Source: Planctomycetota bacterium
GTDB lineage: Bacteria > Planctomycetota > Planctomycetia > Gemmatales > Gemmataceae
DNA: 45,868 nt
Direction of reading: 5' to 3'
Assembly: GCA_016195405.1 (NCBI GenBank)
Contig: JACPZP010000116.1
Location: forward strand, 1 to 45,868
Shown here: positions 8,722 to 19,080 of the stretch, in pieces
Layout: each line of letters opens with the position of its first letter
Numbering within the stretch: the stretch's first letter is position 1
Program-made: the position numbers and the translations under genes
Notes under the pieces: model-generated
Told to the model about the DNA's origin: nothing
Databases searched by the model: none
Seen by the model: the letters and a program-made list of their open reading frames with translations, nothing else

Positions 8722-8985
8722 CTATTTCCCGTGGAATGTGTCAACGGGACCCCCATCAACACGACATTGAAAGCTAAGAACATCCGGCCAGCGCCGCTCG
8801 AATTCGTCGGACGCTTTCTCCGATGTCGCGGCCAAAACGTATTCGCCGGTTTCCATGTTAATCGCGACGAACTCTTGGGAGTGTTCAGGCAGCAAGTCTT
8901 TTTGAATTGCCGCAAGAAACTTGTCCGCGCGGCGATTGAATTCACCGCGTGGCAGGTTTGGCCGTTTTCGTTTAATGGCTTGCAT
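8722..8985 (-). CDS. Small unknown protein paired with the clan AA protease
   Basis: I do not recognise this 87-residue protein with certainty. It has a basic N-terminus (MQAIKRKRPNLPRGEFNR), a helical stretch, then FVAINMETGEYVLAATSEKA, which resembles the short beta-hairpin seen in DUF5678-like and antitoxin-like small proteins. It starts 10 bases after groES and ends 2 bases before the protease-like gene, so both are probably expressed with the chaperonin genes. A partner or specificity role for the protease is possible but not shown. Confidence 0.7.
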   Translation of the reverse strand: MQAIKRKRPNLPRGEFNRRADKFLAAIQKDLLPEHSQEFVAINMETGEYVLAATSEKASDEFERRWPDVLSFQCRVDGGPVDTFHGK

Positions 8986-8995
8986 GTGAGGCCAC

Positions 8996-9286
8996 TTACT
9001 TTACAACCTTCGCCAGGATGTCGCTTTCGCGCAGGATCTTGATCTCCTTGCGCTCCACGGTGATGTCGTTGCCGGCGTAACGGCCGTAGATGACCTCGTC
9101 GCCCTTCTGAACATTCAGGGCGGCGCGGTTGCCGTTGTCGAGGAGCTTGCCGGGTCCTACCGCGAGAACGCGGCCACGCTGCGGCTTCTGCTTAGCCGTG
9201 TCCGGTAGCAGAATTCCGCCCGCTGTCTTTTCTTCCGCTTCGAGCGGCTCAACCACCACGCGATCATCGAGGGGACGCACTTTCAT
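8996..9286 (-). CDS. groES: GroES co-chaperonin
   Basis: GroES caps the GroEL ring. The protein has the family start KVRPLDDRVVVEPLEAEEKT, the mobile loop TAGGILLPDTA, the GDEVIYGRYAGNDI strand and the ending ILAKVVK. I chose the ATG at 9284-9286 (96 residues) because AAGGA lies 7 bases before it and homologues start here. An in-frame ATG at 9302-9304 with GGGAG 9 bases upstream would add MSKELN and cannot be excluded. It lies just downstream of groEL1, so the order is groEL-groES, the reverse of the common order. Confidence 0.95.
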   Translation of the reverse strand: MKVRPLDDRVVVEPLEAEEKTAGGILLPDTAKQKPQRGRVLAVGPGKLLDNGNRAALNVQKGDEVIYGRYAGNDITVERKEIKILRESDILAKVVK

Positions 9287-9327
9287 GTTAAGTTCCTTGC
9301 TCATATCTTGAGTCTCCCGTTAATGGT

Positions 9328-11031
<1,704 letters not shown>

Positions 11032-11365
11032 CCAAGCATCTCCTTTCAATGACGTTTCTCGCCCGGCGGTAATGCCGGGGAATCACGACCAAGCTAATAA
11101 GCAGTGAACGCGAGTTAGGGAATCTCCGTTGAACGCCCCAACGCAAGAGCAAGGAACGTGCCGGAAGCACGCCTTATCGCAAGCTTTTTCTTTCAAATAA
11201 CTTATGGATCGTGACGGAAAACGGATACCATCCAATTGCTGCCAGAATGACAGGTAACGGCCTCGACCGGCCAGATTTGACATGAAACTCCGCCACGCCT
11301 GCTTTTCGTCGTAGGAACGGTCCGTTAAGATGAGCCGTAGCCCGCCTTTCCACGTGAGAAACACG
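11032..11365. other. Divergent intergenic region, groEL1 and PQQ protein
   Basis: These 334 bases separate two divergent genes and must hold both promoters. I see no CIRCE dyad and no confident -35/-10 pair. A short hairpin, CCCGGC-GGTAAT-GCCGGG, lies at 11062-11079 and would be in the groEL1 leader. Confidence 0.5.
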
Positions 11366-13891
11366 ATGACCTTTCGTCGCATGCTGGTCGCTTTCGCCCT
11401 GCTCTTGGTGGTTGCTAGAATTAGCAGGGCAGTGATCACTGCTCCGCAATCGCTTGGAAATTACATGGGGCAAACCAGCCTCATTTTCGTGGCCAAAGTG
11501 GACAAGCTCTTTCCCGAAAAACCCGCTCTCGTCCTTGAAGTAACCGAAGACCTCAAAGGCAAAGCTCCTTATCGCCGAATGCCGATCGTGGTCAAGCTGG
11601 CCCCGAAGGAGAAAAACGAGAATTACATTCCCGAGATCATGAAACGGCTCGCTCCCGACTTGGAGGTCATTCTGTTCGTAATGGAACGCGATAAGAAATC
11701 GACGGTCCTCGGGTTCACCAACGGCACGTGGTTTCTGATCACCGGGCAGAAGGTCTCCGAGGATCGCCGCGAATGGGGTCTGATAACCGGCGAACCGTAC
11801 CTGCGGCGGACCTTCAAAGGCACGACGGCGGAGATGAAACAATTAGTTGTGAATGTTTTGGCCAAGAAGGTCGAGGCGCCTGAGACTAATGAGAATGAAA
11901 AGCCCGGCTTCGGTCCAGAAATTGAGAAGAAAACAACCAAGCCCGCAGGCGAGTCTTCGAGCCTGCGGGGTAAGTCACAACCCCGCAGGCTCGAAGACTC
12001 GCCTGCGGGCTTGGACATTTACCAGGGCGGCGGTCTGTTCGCGGTCATTCCGACAGTCGTCGTCGGTGCGCCCTTGGCGATCCTGGCGGCTCTGTTTCCT
12101 GCGATCTTCGGCGGTGTATTCACGCTTTTCCGTCAATGGCTGGCCTTCATCACCATTGTCAGCGTCAACAGCACGATCCTGTTGCTCGTCCTATGGCTTG
12201 GCCAGCCTTTTCGGGGCAGCTGGTGGGGAAGCGAAGCTGCCCTGTGGTTTGTGATGACCATGATCACCCTCGTCGGCGTCCTTTGGTCCTGGCGCCGGCA
12301 GATTCGCAATGTCTTCCTTCCGACTGGAATCTCGGAAGCACCGCGCCGAACCGAGAATCTCGTTCTTGTATTCACGAGCGTGAGTTGTCTTCTCATGGTC
12401 GGCGTAACATTCTTCATGACCCCGCCAAACTTGAGCGACCTGACCTGGGACTTCACGCTAGCGTTCTCTCTCGGCATTTGGTTTGCGACGGCGGTCCGCT
12501 TAGTTCAGACTGTCGTGAATCCGGATTCCATTTCCGCGACGCGCTCGACGGAAGGAATGATCCTCGGCGTGGTGCTCCTTGCGAGCGTGTGCATTTACGC
12601 GGCGCGCTGGGGCGGACAGATAGACACGGAGGGCAAGGCGGAAGTTGGTCCCAGCGTAGCCGGAGCGACCGGCGACGCCCGCCCCGAGCCGCCGACCAAA
12701 CGCTGGACCTACGGCATTCCCAGCAGCGGCGTCGTTCTGAGCGTTCCGCTGATTCAAGAAGACAAAGTGTTCTTCGCCGTGGCCCATCCAACACCCAAGT
12801 GGGGCACGTTGATTTGCCTGGAGCGCGACACGGGCAAGCCTCTGTGGGAGTTCACCGACGAGGGCAGCCTCCAAGAGTGTTATTCATCGCCCGTTTTCGC
12901 CGACGGCAAACTCTACATGGGCGAGGGCTTCCATTGGAGCAAGAACTGCAAGGTCTATTGCATCGACGCGGCCACGGGCAAGAAAGTCTGGGAGCACCAA
13001 ACCACCAGCCAAACCGAGGCGACGCCGGCAGTCGTGAACGACAAGGTCTACATCGGCGCGGGTAACCAAGGATTCCTCTGCCTCGACGCCAAAACCGGCC
13101 AGAAGCTTTGGCAATTTGATGCGATGCGGCTTCCGAATGCTGACGGCAAGCAGAAGAAAGTTCTCCGCTTCGGCAGCGGCCCGGCTGTCGCGGACGGCAA
13201 AGTCTACTTCGGCACGGGGGTCGACCGCGATTTCCCACGCGACCAATGCGACACGCGCCTCTTCGGCGTTGACGCCGACACCGGGAAGCTAATCTGGCAG
13301 CAGACCGTCGATTTGCCATGTTGGGGTATTCCCAGCTTCAAGGGCGATCTGGTTTACTTCTCCCTCGGCAACGGCGACGTAGCCACCGACGCCGCCGATG
13401 AGACGCCGGCCGGCGCCGTCATCGCCCTCCATGCAGACACGGGCAAGAAGGCATGGCAATTCCGCGTGGACAAAGGCATCATCGAAGGGCCGGCCGTGGA
13501 CCACCACAACGTCTACGCCGGCGCGCGCGATGGCCACGTCTATTGTTTGGGCCGATTCGACGGCGTGGTTCGCTGGAAACGCGCGATGGCTTCGCCAGTC
13601 ATCTCCAGTCCCGCTTTGGTCCGCTCGACGACCTGCGATCAAACGGCCAGCGTCATCGCCGTCGGCGCCAACGGCAAGGTGTGCTGCCTCGATCCCAATA
13701 ACGGCGAAGTGCAATGGACCTATGATTTGACCGCGCAAGCCCCGCACATTGGCCCGGCGCGTGTGCTCGTGGGACATTCGCCGGACGGCGATCGCCGGCA
13801 GATTTTCTTCGGGGCGGCTTTGGGCGGGGCGGGCCGGCTCGAGGGAACACCGGTAATCTACTGCCTCGAAGACCTCATCAAGCCCCGCTAA
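11366..13891 (+). CDS. Six-TM protein with C-terminal PQQ-type beta-propeller
   Basis: An 841-residue protein starting MTFRRMLVAFALLLVV, a signal-like hydrophobic start. Residues ~25-170 form a small beta-rich domain (LIFVAKVDKL, LEVTEDLKGKAP). A linker at about residues 191-216 is encoded by a palindromic repeat. Six hydrophobic segments follow between about 225 and 425. The last ~390 residues are PQQ-type propeller repeats with recurring DAATGKKVWEH, DAKTGQKLWQF and DADTGKLIWQQ. Real PQQ-dependent dehydrogenases have a disulfide and calcium-site residues that I cannot identify here, so it is better called a propeller of unknown ligand. The propeller is probably extracytoplasmic. I preferred the ATG at 11366 to that at 11330, which only adds a polar segment before the signal. 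It is divergent from groEL1. Confidence 0.88.
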   Translation: MTFRRMLVAFALLLVVARISRAVITAPQSLGNYMGQTSLIFVAKVDKLFPEKPALVLEVTEDLKGKAPYRRMPIVVKLAPKEKNENYIPEIMKRLAPDLEVILFVMERDKKSTVLGFTNGTWFLITGQKVSEDRREWGLITGEPYLRRTFKGTTAEMKQLVVNVLAKKVEAPETNENEKPGFGPEIEKKTTKPAGESSSLRGKSQPRRLEDSPAGLDIYQGGGLFAVIPTVVVGAPLAILAALFPAIFGGVFTLFRQWLAFITIVSVNSTILLLVLWLGQPFRGSWWGSEAALWFVMTMITLVGVLWSWRRQIRNVFLPTGISEAPRRTENLVLVFTSVSCLLMVGVTFFMTPPNLSDLTWDFTLAFSLGIWFATAVRLVQTVVNPDSISATRSTEGMILGVVLLASVCIYAARWGGQIDTEGKAEVGPSVAGATGDARPEPPTKRWTYGIPSSGVVLSVPLIQEDKVFFAVAHPTPKWGTLICLERDTGKPLWEFTDEGSLQECYSSPVFADGKLYMGEGFHWSKNCKVYCIDAATGKKVWEHQTTSQTEATPAVVNDKVYIGAGNQGFLCLDAKTGQKLWQFDAMRLPNADGKQKKVLRFGSGPAVADGKVYFGTGVDRDFPRDQCDTRLFGVDADTGKLIWQQTVDLPCWGIPSFKGDLVYFSLGNGDVATDAADETPAGAVIALHADTGKKAWQFRVDKGIIEGPAVDHHNVYAGARDGHVYCLGRFDGVVRWKRAMASPVISSPALVRSTTCDQTASVIAVGANGKVCCLDPNNGEVQWTYDLTAQAPHIGPARVLVGHSPDGDRRQIFFGAALGGAGRLEGTPVIYCLEDLIKPR
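11937..12014. repeat. In-frame palindromic element, CCAAGCCCGC type (copy 1)
   Basis: Two perfect 34-base inverted arms, 11937-11970 and 11981-12014, flank a 10-base loop. The element is 78 bases (26 codons) and lies inside the 841-residue propeller gene without breaking frame. It encodes KPAGESSSLRG on one arm and PRRLEDSPAGL on the other. Related elements lie in gaps at 39671-39760 and 43921-44001. Confidence 0.92.
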
Positions 13892-13897
13892 AATCTC

Positions 13898-13926
13898 GTT
13901 TAGCCGCGAGCCAACGGCGAGCGCGA
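13898..13926. repeat. Single arm of the GTTTAGCCGCGAGCC repeat
   Basis: This 29-base segment starting GTTTAGCCGCGAGCC matches the arms of the element at 3945-4029 with a few changes. It has no opposing arm nearby, so it looks like half an element. It begins 6 bases after the stop of the propeller gene. Confidence 0.7.
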
Positions 13927-13960
13927 CCCGCATCCAACTCTGAAAATCTGGAACCCCGAA

Positions 13961-16519
13961 ATGCCCGACCCGCGCTGGATCTACATTTTCGGTCAGGGCC
14001 AAGCGGACGCCGGCAATGAGCTCAAACACCTGGTCGGCGGCAAAGGAGCGAGCCTCGGCGAAATGACCCGCGGCGGCCTGAATGTGCCACCGGGCTTCAC
14101 GATCTCTGCCGAGTGCTGCGATCTTTTCCACGAAAACAACCAATCCTGGCCCGATGGTCTCGCCGACCAAGTTCGCTCCGCCGTCGCATGGCTTGAAAAT
14201 GTCAGCGGCAGAAAGTTCGGCCACCGCGAGCAACCGCTGCTGGTCGCGGTACGCTCTGGCGCCGCGCAATCGATGCCCGGCATGATGGACACCGTCCTCA
14301 ACGTCGGCCTTGAAGCGGATCCTTGGCGAGAACTTTTCGCCGCGATCGAGGCCGTCTTCCGTTCGTGGAACAGCGAGCGCGCGGTCGCCTATCGCAAGCA
14401 TCACAGGATCGACGGCCTGCTCGGCACCGCGGTCAACGTGCAAATGATGTGTCCGTCGGAAGTCTCGGGCGTCATGTTCACGGCGAACCCGGTAAATCCG
14501 GCCTTGGAAGAGATCGTCATCGAGTCGGCGTACGGCTTGGGCGAGGCGCTTGTTCTCGGCAAGGTAACGCCGGATCGGTTCACGTTGGACAAGACGACTT
14601 TGGCGCTTCGGGAGCGAGTTCTTGCCGTCAAAACGGACGCCACCGGTGCTGCATCCGAAGGCGCGTCGCTGCGCGACGGCCAAATTGAAGAACTCGCGAA
14701 GCTGGGCCTGCGCGTCGAAGGTTTTTTTGGCCATCCGTGCGATATCGAGTGGGGCTGGGCGGCCGGTCAGTTCTACCTCCTGCAATCGCGGGCCATCAAG
14801 GCAGCCGGCAGGGCCATGTCGAGCATCGCGCCCGGCGAACGCGAAACGGTCCGAACGGAGGAGATTGATGCGTTGCGCTCAAGGGCCGCGCCGGGCGGCA
14901 CGGTGTGGAGCCGCTTCAATCTCGCGGAGATTCTGCCCGCGCCGACTCCGATGACTTGGTCAATCGTCAAGAAGTTCATGTCCGGCCAAGGTGGCTTCGG
15001 CTTGATGTATCGTGACCTCGGATTCGACCCCGATCCGGCGCTCGATGAAGTAGGCATTTTCGATTTGATTTGCGGCCGGCCCTACTGCAACTTGAGCCGC
15101 GAGCCGCGCATGCAGTACAAGGACCTCCCCTTCGAGCACAAATTCGCGATGCTGAAGGCCAATTCGGCGAAGGCGCTCTATCCGCAGGCAGTGCTAAATC
15201 CAGCGAAGGCGGGTTGGAAATTCTGGCTGTTTCTGCCGGGCGTGTTCTTCAGGCTGTGGCGATCCAGCGTCAAGCTACAGCAGATCAGCAAGTCGTTCGC
15301 CGCGAGGTTCGAAGCCGAAATCGTCCCACCGTTCGTCGAAGAGGCGCAGGCGGCTGCGAAGCACGATCTCACCCAGCTCTCGGAAACGCATCTGCTGGAG
15401 CGTCTTGATTATTGGATCAAACGGACGCTTTACGATTTCGCGCGCGACAGCCTCAAGCCGACCGCGCTCGCGGCCGTGGCGATGGGCAACCTGGAGCGGG
15501 TGTTGACGCTTCGCTACCAGCCACCGGGCAGGCCAGTTTCAAAGGGCGATGAGCCGACCGGTTTGCAGAAAGCTCAGGCTGTGCTACGTGAGTTGGTCAT
15601 GGGCGTCCGGCCCGCGCCGGAGGCGGATCTCGGCGGCGGTTTGCGTGATCTCGGGTCCGGCAAGATTTCCCACGATGAGTTTTTGAGCCACTTCGGTCAT
15701 CGCGGGCATCAGGAGATGGAATTGTCCAAGCGGCGCTGGACGGAGGAGCCCGAGACGCTCGCGAGCCTTATGACAGGCGATAGGATTTTGGGTCCCGCCG
15801 ATAAGTCTCAGGAGGAAACGGTCGCCAGAAAATGGGACCAGGTGGCGACCGAACTCAAGCTGACGCCGCCGCAGCGCGTCGCGATCGAGGCGGAACTGCA
15901 AAGGCTCAGAAACTATTTGAAGCTGCGCGAAGCCGGCAAACATCATCTGATGCGCGGCTACGCCTTGATCCGCCGGTGCCTGATGGAATTGGATCGCCGG
16001 CTTCAACTCGACGGCGGCATCTTTTTTCTGACTCTGGACGAGTTGCCCGGCCTTTCGATTTCAAAGCACGACGAGCTGCGCCGATTAATTGAGGCACGCC
16101 GTCGCCAGCGCGAGATCGCGCTCAGCCTGCCCGTGCCTCCGGTCATCTTCAGCGACGATCTGGATATCATTGGCAGGGACTTGGATGTGAGCGCGGCAGA
16201 GAGTTTTCAGGGCGTCGGCATTTCTGCCGGTGTCGCTGAAGGCGCCGCCTGGGTGCTGGACGAGGTCGCCGGCGCCAAAGCCCCGTTTGAACCTTATGTC
16301 CTGGTGTGCCCATCGACCGACCCGGCTTGGGTGCCGCTGTTTGTACGCGCACGCGGGCTCGTGATGGAAACCGGCGGAGTTCTATCTCACGGCGCCATCG
16401 TGGCCCGCGACTTTGGCCTCCCCGCGGTCGCCGGCATCGCCGACGTGCAGCGCCGCATAAAAACAGGGCAACGGCTACGCCTCGATGGCGCCAGCGGTAA
16501 AGTAACCGTGTTGCATTAA
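13961..16519 (+). CDS. PEP-utilising enzyme with rifampin phosphotransferase-like domain order
   Basis: An 852-residue enzyme. The N-terminal part (residues ~1-290) is a PPDK/PEP-synthase ATP-grasp domain with LVGGKGASLGEM, AVRSGAAQSMPGMMDTVLN and the QSRAIK end motif. Residues ~305-735 are a helical middle domain not seen in classical PPDK. The C-terminus (~740-852) is the swivelling phosphohistidine domain with TGGVLSHGAIVARDFGLP, placing the phospho-carrier His near residue 810. There is no PEP/pyruvate-binding TIM barrel, so it is not PPDK or PEP synthase. ATP domain, middle domain and His domain at ~850 residues is the layout of rifampin phosphotransferase and related antibiotic or small-molecule phosphotransferases. 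Its substrate cannot be read from the sequence. It is followed by the ligase gene 17 bases later. Confidence 0.85.
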   Translation: MPDPRWIYIFGQGQADAGNELKHLVGGKGASLGEMTRGGLNVPPGFTISAECCDLFHENNQSWPDGLADQVRSAVAWLENVSGRKFGHREQPLLVAVRSGAAQSMPGMMDTVLNVGLEADPWRELFAAIEAVFRSWNSERAVAYRKHHRIDGLLGTAVNVQMMCPSEVSGVMFTANPVNPALEEIVIESAYGLGEALVLGKVTPDRFTLDKTTLALRERVLAVKTDATGAASEGASLRDGQIEELAKLGLRVEGFFGHPCDIEWGWAAGQFYLLQSRAIKAAGRAMSSIAPGERETVRTEEIDALRSRAAPGGTVWSRFNLAEILPAPTPMTWSIVKKFMSGQGGFGLMYRDLGFDPDPALDEVGIFDLICGRPYCNLSREPRMQYKDLPFEHKFAMLKANSAKALYPQAVLNPAKAGWKFWLFLPGVFFRLWRSSVKLQQISKSFAARFEAEIVPPFVEEAQAAAKHDLTQLSETHLLERLDYWIKRTLYDFARDSLKPTALAAVAMGNLERVLTLRYQPPGRPVSKGDEPTGLQKAQAVLRELVMGVRPAPEADLGGGLRDLGSGKISHDEFLSHFGHRGHQEMELSKRRWTEEPETLASLMTGDRILGPADKSQEETVARKWDQVATELKLTPPQRVAIEAELQRLRNYLKLREAGKHHLMRGYALIRRCLMELDRRLQLDGGIFFLTLDELPGLSISKHDELRRLIEARRRQREIALSLPVPPVIFSDDLDIIGRDLDVSAAESFQGVGISAGVAEGAAWVLDEVAGAKAPFEPYVLVCPSTDPAWVPLFVRARGLVMETGGVLSHGAIVARDFGLPAVAGIADVQRRIKTGQRLRLDGASGKVTVLH

Positions 16520-16536
16520 ATCGCGAGGGACGCGCC

Positions 16537-17874
16537 ATGCCCGATCTCGATGACGGCGAATCGATGGAAATGCAAGGCTCCGGAGCGAAGCCATATGTCC
16601 TCAAGAACACGGGCGGCGTGTATTCATGTACCTGCCCGGCTTGGCGCAATCAATCCGTAGCGATTGAGCGGCGCACCTGTAAGCACCTCCGCAAGCTGCG
16701 TGGCGACAAAGCCGAAGAGGCGCGAACCGGCGGCGCCATTCCGGAAAAAACGCGCACCAAAGAAGACAAAGCAAGCAACGAGCCACCACTGTTGCTAGCC
16801 CAGTCGTGGGATTTCATGTCCGACCCGACCGGCTGGTGGCTGAGCGAGAAGCTCGACGGCGTCCGCGCCTATTGGGATGGCCGCCAGTTCCTGTCGCGGC
16901 TCGGCAACGTCTTTTACGCCCCCGACTGGTTCATCGAGGGCCTTCCCGCGGAACCTCTCGACGGCGAACTCTGGCTGGGAAGGAAGAGTTTCCAACGGGC
17001 CGTCAGCATCGTCCGCCGTCAAGACAAGAGCGACCACTGGAAAGAGCTGAGCTACGTGGTCTTCGATGCTCCGAGTTTGGAGAAGCCCTTCGAGGCCCGC
17101 AGCGCATTCATCGAGGAATGCTTGGGAACAATCGGTGTGCCGCACATTCGGGCGCATACACAGGAGCAGTGCAAAGGCATCGACCACCTCAAGCAAGAAT
17201 TGGCGCGGCTGGAAGCCCTGGGCGGCGAAGGCTTGATGCTGCGCAAGCCCGGCTCGAAGTACGAGAGCGGCCGCTCCATGACGTTGCTCAAGGTAAAGAA
17301 TTTCCATGATGCCGAGGCCCGTGTCCTCAAACACCTCGAAGGTGCGGGCCGGCACAAGGGTCGGCTCGGGGCGCTCCAGGTGGAATTGCCCGACGGCACG
17401 ACCTTCTCAGTGGGCACCGGCTTCTCGGATAAAGAACGCGAAGCTCCGCCGCCTGTTGGCAGTACGATCACCTTCCGCTACCAGGAATTGTCCGATGCCG
17501 GCGTGCCACGCTTTCCGTCCTTTGTCGGCGTGCGCGCGGAAGCCGCGCCAATAGGACAGGCGTCCGGAACCGCTACAGAAGCACGGGGCAAGATAAAGCC
17601 TGAGGCGTCGGCAGAGAAAGCCGCCAAACCGAAGGTCGCGTCTTCCCCGGGAACTGCTCCTGCCGATGTACGCCGTTTCGAATTCGTGGACGGCAAATCA
17701 GAGAAGTTCTGGGAAATTGGCCGCACGGGCTGCGATGTGACGGTTCGCTTTGGCCGCATCGGCGCAAACGGCCAAACTCAGACCAAATCGTTCAGCGATG
17801 AAGCCGCGGCTGTGGCCCACGTAAACAAGCTCGTCGAGGAGAAGACCGAGAAGGGGTACAAAGAAGTTCGGTGA
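16537..17874 (+). CDS. ATP-dependent DNA ligase with SWIM and WGR domains
   Basis: A 445-residue protein with three parts. Residues ~29-55 contain CTC and RTCKH, the CxC...CxH pattern of a SWIM zinc finger. Residues ~85-340 are an ATP-dependent ligase core: motif I SEKLDGVRAY with the AMP-accepting Lys near 105, motif III LDGELWLG, IIIa YVVFDA, IV GGEGLMLRKP and V LLKVKNF, then an OB fold. Residues ~375-445 resemble a WGR domain (EKFWEIGR, VRFGRIGANGQ, TEKGYKEV), with Phe in place of the signature Trp. Minimal ligases of this core type seal nicks in repair. SWIM and WGR add nucleic-acid or damage-binding surfaces. The start ATG at 16537 leaves a 17-base gap after the phosphotransferase-like gene, so they may be cotranscribed. 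Confidence 0.9.
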   Translation: MPDLDDGESMEMQGSGAKPYVLKNTGGVYSCTCPAWRNQSVAIERRTCKHLRKLRGDKAEEARTGGAIPEKTRTKEDKASNEPPLLLAQSWDFMSDPTGWWLSEKLDGVRAYWDGRQFLSRLGNVFYAPDWFIEGLPAEPLDGELWLGRKSFQRAVSIVRRQDKSDHWKELSYVVFDAPSLEKPFEARSAFIEECLGTIGVPHIRAHTQEQCKGIDHLKQELARLEALGGEGLMLRKPGSKYESGRSMTLLKVKNFHDAEARVLKHLEGAGRHKGRLGALQVELPDGTTFSVGTGFSDKEREAPPPVGSTITFRYQELSDAGVPRFPSFVGVRAEAAPIGQASGTATEARGKIKPEASAEKAAKPKVASSPGTAPADVRRFEFVDGKSEKFWEIGRTGCDVTVRFGRIGANGQTQTKSFSDEAAAVAHVNKLVEEKTEKGYKEVR

Positions 17875-17930
17875 GTAGGACGGTTTTGCAAACCGTCCCG
17901 TCGAGCGGACGGATTGCAAATCCGTCCTAC
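17875..17930. repeat. Dispersed palindromic element, GTAGGACGG type (copy 2)
   Basis: Hairpins at 17878-17898 and 17907-17927 both start GGACGG and end CCGTCC, and the outer GTAGGACGG and CCGTCCTAC can pair. It directly abuts the ligase stop codon (17872-17874) and fills most of the gap to the convergent metallophosphoesterase gene. Confidence 0.85.
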
Positions 17931-17935
17931 GTGTC

Positions 17936-18697
17936 TCAGCGACCATCGCGCAATCGGTCGCCGAGGAAATTGTCCAGATCGGGAATCTCGTGAATCTTCT
18001 TGACGGTCGTGTTGATGTCGTATTCGACCCGGCGGAAGCGCACGTCGTCGCCGTCCAATAGCACATAGCAAGCACGCCAATCCCCGTCGCGCGGCTGGCC
18101 TACGGAGCCGACGTTGACCAGAGCTTTGCGGCCATCCAGCCGGTAGACGTATTCGATCTCGTCGGGCGTGTGGAATTGGTACAGGTCCTCCGGCGCGTTC
18201 TCGGTGAACACTCCGGGCACATGCGTGTGCCCCTGGAAGCAGTACTTCTCGACCAGGGCGAAGATGCGGTCCATCTTCCGCTGGTTGTAAATGTCCTCTG
18301 GGAAGACGTATTCGTTGAGCGGGTTGCGAGCCGAACCGTGCACGTAAAGGAAGCCATTCTCCTTGAAGGTTCGTGGGCGTTCGGAGAGGAACTCCCATCG
18401 GGCTTCCTTCTTTTGGCGATTCTCGGGTGCGGTTTCGAGCTGGGAGCGGGTCCAGAAGATGGCGCGTTCGGCAGGCGGATTGAAGCCATCGGGGTCGAAC
18501 ATCGCTCCCTGGTCATGGTTGCCCAGAAGGACGAGCTTGCACTTCATGACCAGGTCGATGCATTCGCGGGGGTTGGGACCGTAGCCTACGATGTCGCCCA
18601 GGCAGTAGATTTCGGAAATCTTTTGCTTGTCGATATCCTCGAGGACGGCTTGCAAGCCTTCCAAGTTACTGTGGATATCGCTTATCAGCGCTTTCAC
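17936..18697 (-). CDS. Metallophosphoesterase
   Basis: A calcineurin-like phosphoesterase of about 253 residues. All dinuclear metal motifs are present: SDIHSNLEGL at the N-terminus, CLGDIVGYGPNP, LLGNHD, YVHGS and FQGHTHVPG, with ALVNVGSVGQPRDGD near the end. This pattern matches the single-domain YfcE/SapS-like group, hydrolases of phosphodiesters or phosphomonoesters. I chose the GTG at 18695-18697 because the conserved first strand VKALISDIHSN begins there and GGAG lies about 10 bases upstream. An open frame reaching an ATG at 18802 would add 35 poorly conserved-looking residues. It is probably cytosolic. It runs convergent with the ligase gene. Confidence 0.92.
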   Translation of the reverse strand: MKALISDIHSNLEGLQAVLEDIDKQKISEIYCLGDIVGYGPNPRECIDLVMKCKLVLLGNHDQGAMFDPDGFNPPAERAIFWTRSQLETAPENRQKKEARWEFLSERPRTFKENGFLYVHGSARNPLNEYVFPEDIYNQRKMDRIFALVEKYCFQGHTHVPGVFTENAPEDLYQFHTPDEIEYVYRLDGRKALVNVGSVGQPRDGDWRACYVLLDGDDVRFRRVEYDINTTVKKIHEIPDLDNFLGDRLRDGR

Positions 18698-19080
18698 GTG
18701 GACCGATCTCCGCTGGGAGCTACAGGTTCGGGCAGGAAGCGTGCAAGAGGCCAATGGAAGCAAGGAGAAACGCCAAACCCTATTATGGAGTTTACTTTGC
18801 AACTGGAAAGGGTGTCAAGTCGGCCATACGGATTGTAGAAAAGTCGCAAGCGCCAAAAGCGCCCGATGCGGAAAAGGCGGTCCCTGTCGGACTCCCTATG
18901 GGACTCCCTATCGGGCGTCTTGATTTGCGTTTGCGCTCAACATAGAATGCGCTGGACGATGAGCTAGACTAGACAAAAGCGCCCATTACCTGTTAGCCTT
19001 TCGGATTGGCGAAGAAGCGACTTGGCGCAGGTTTGATGCGGAACGAATCCTCCTCGGCTTACAGGAATCTAACCACCGTG
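18698..19080. other. Intergenic region upstream of clpC
   Basis: No convincing gene. Two direct copies of GGACTCCCTAT lie at 18889-18899 and 18901-18911, framed by CGCCCGAT (18860-18867) and its complement ATCGGGCG (18910-18917). The promoters of clpC and of the metallophosphoesterase should lie here, but I cannot place them. Confidence 0.45.

Noticed and set aside
11032..11365. CIRCE operator upstream of groEL1
   Set aside because: I searched for TTAGCACTC and its complement and found only short unrelated dyads.
13289..14785. Minus-strand open frame of 498 residues
   Set aside because: It lies antisense to the propeller and phosphotransferase-like genes and has no recognisable domain.
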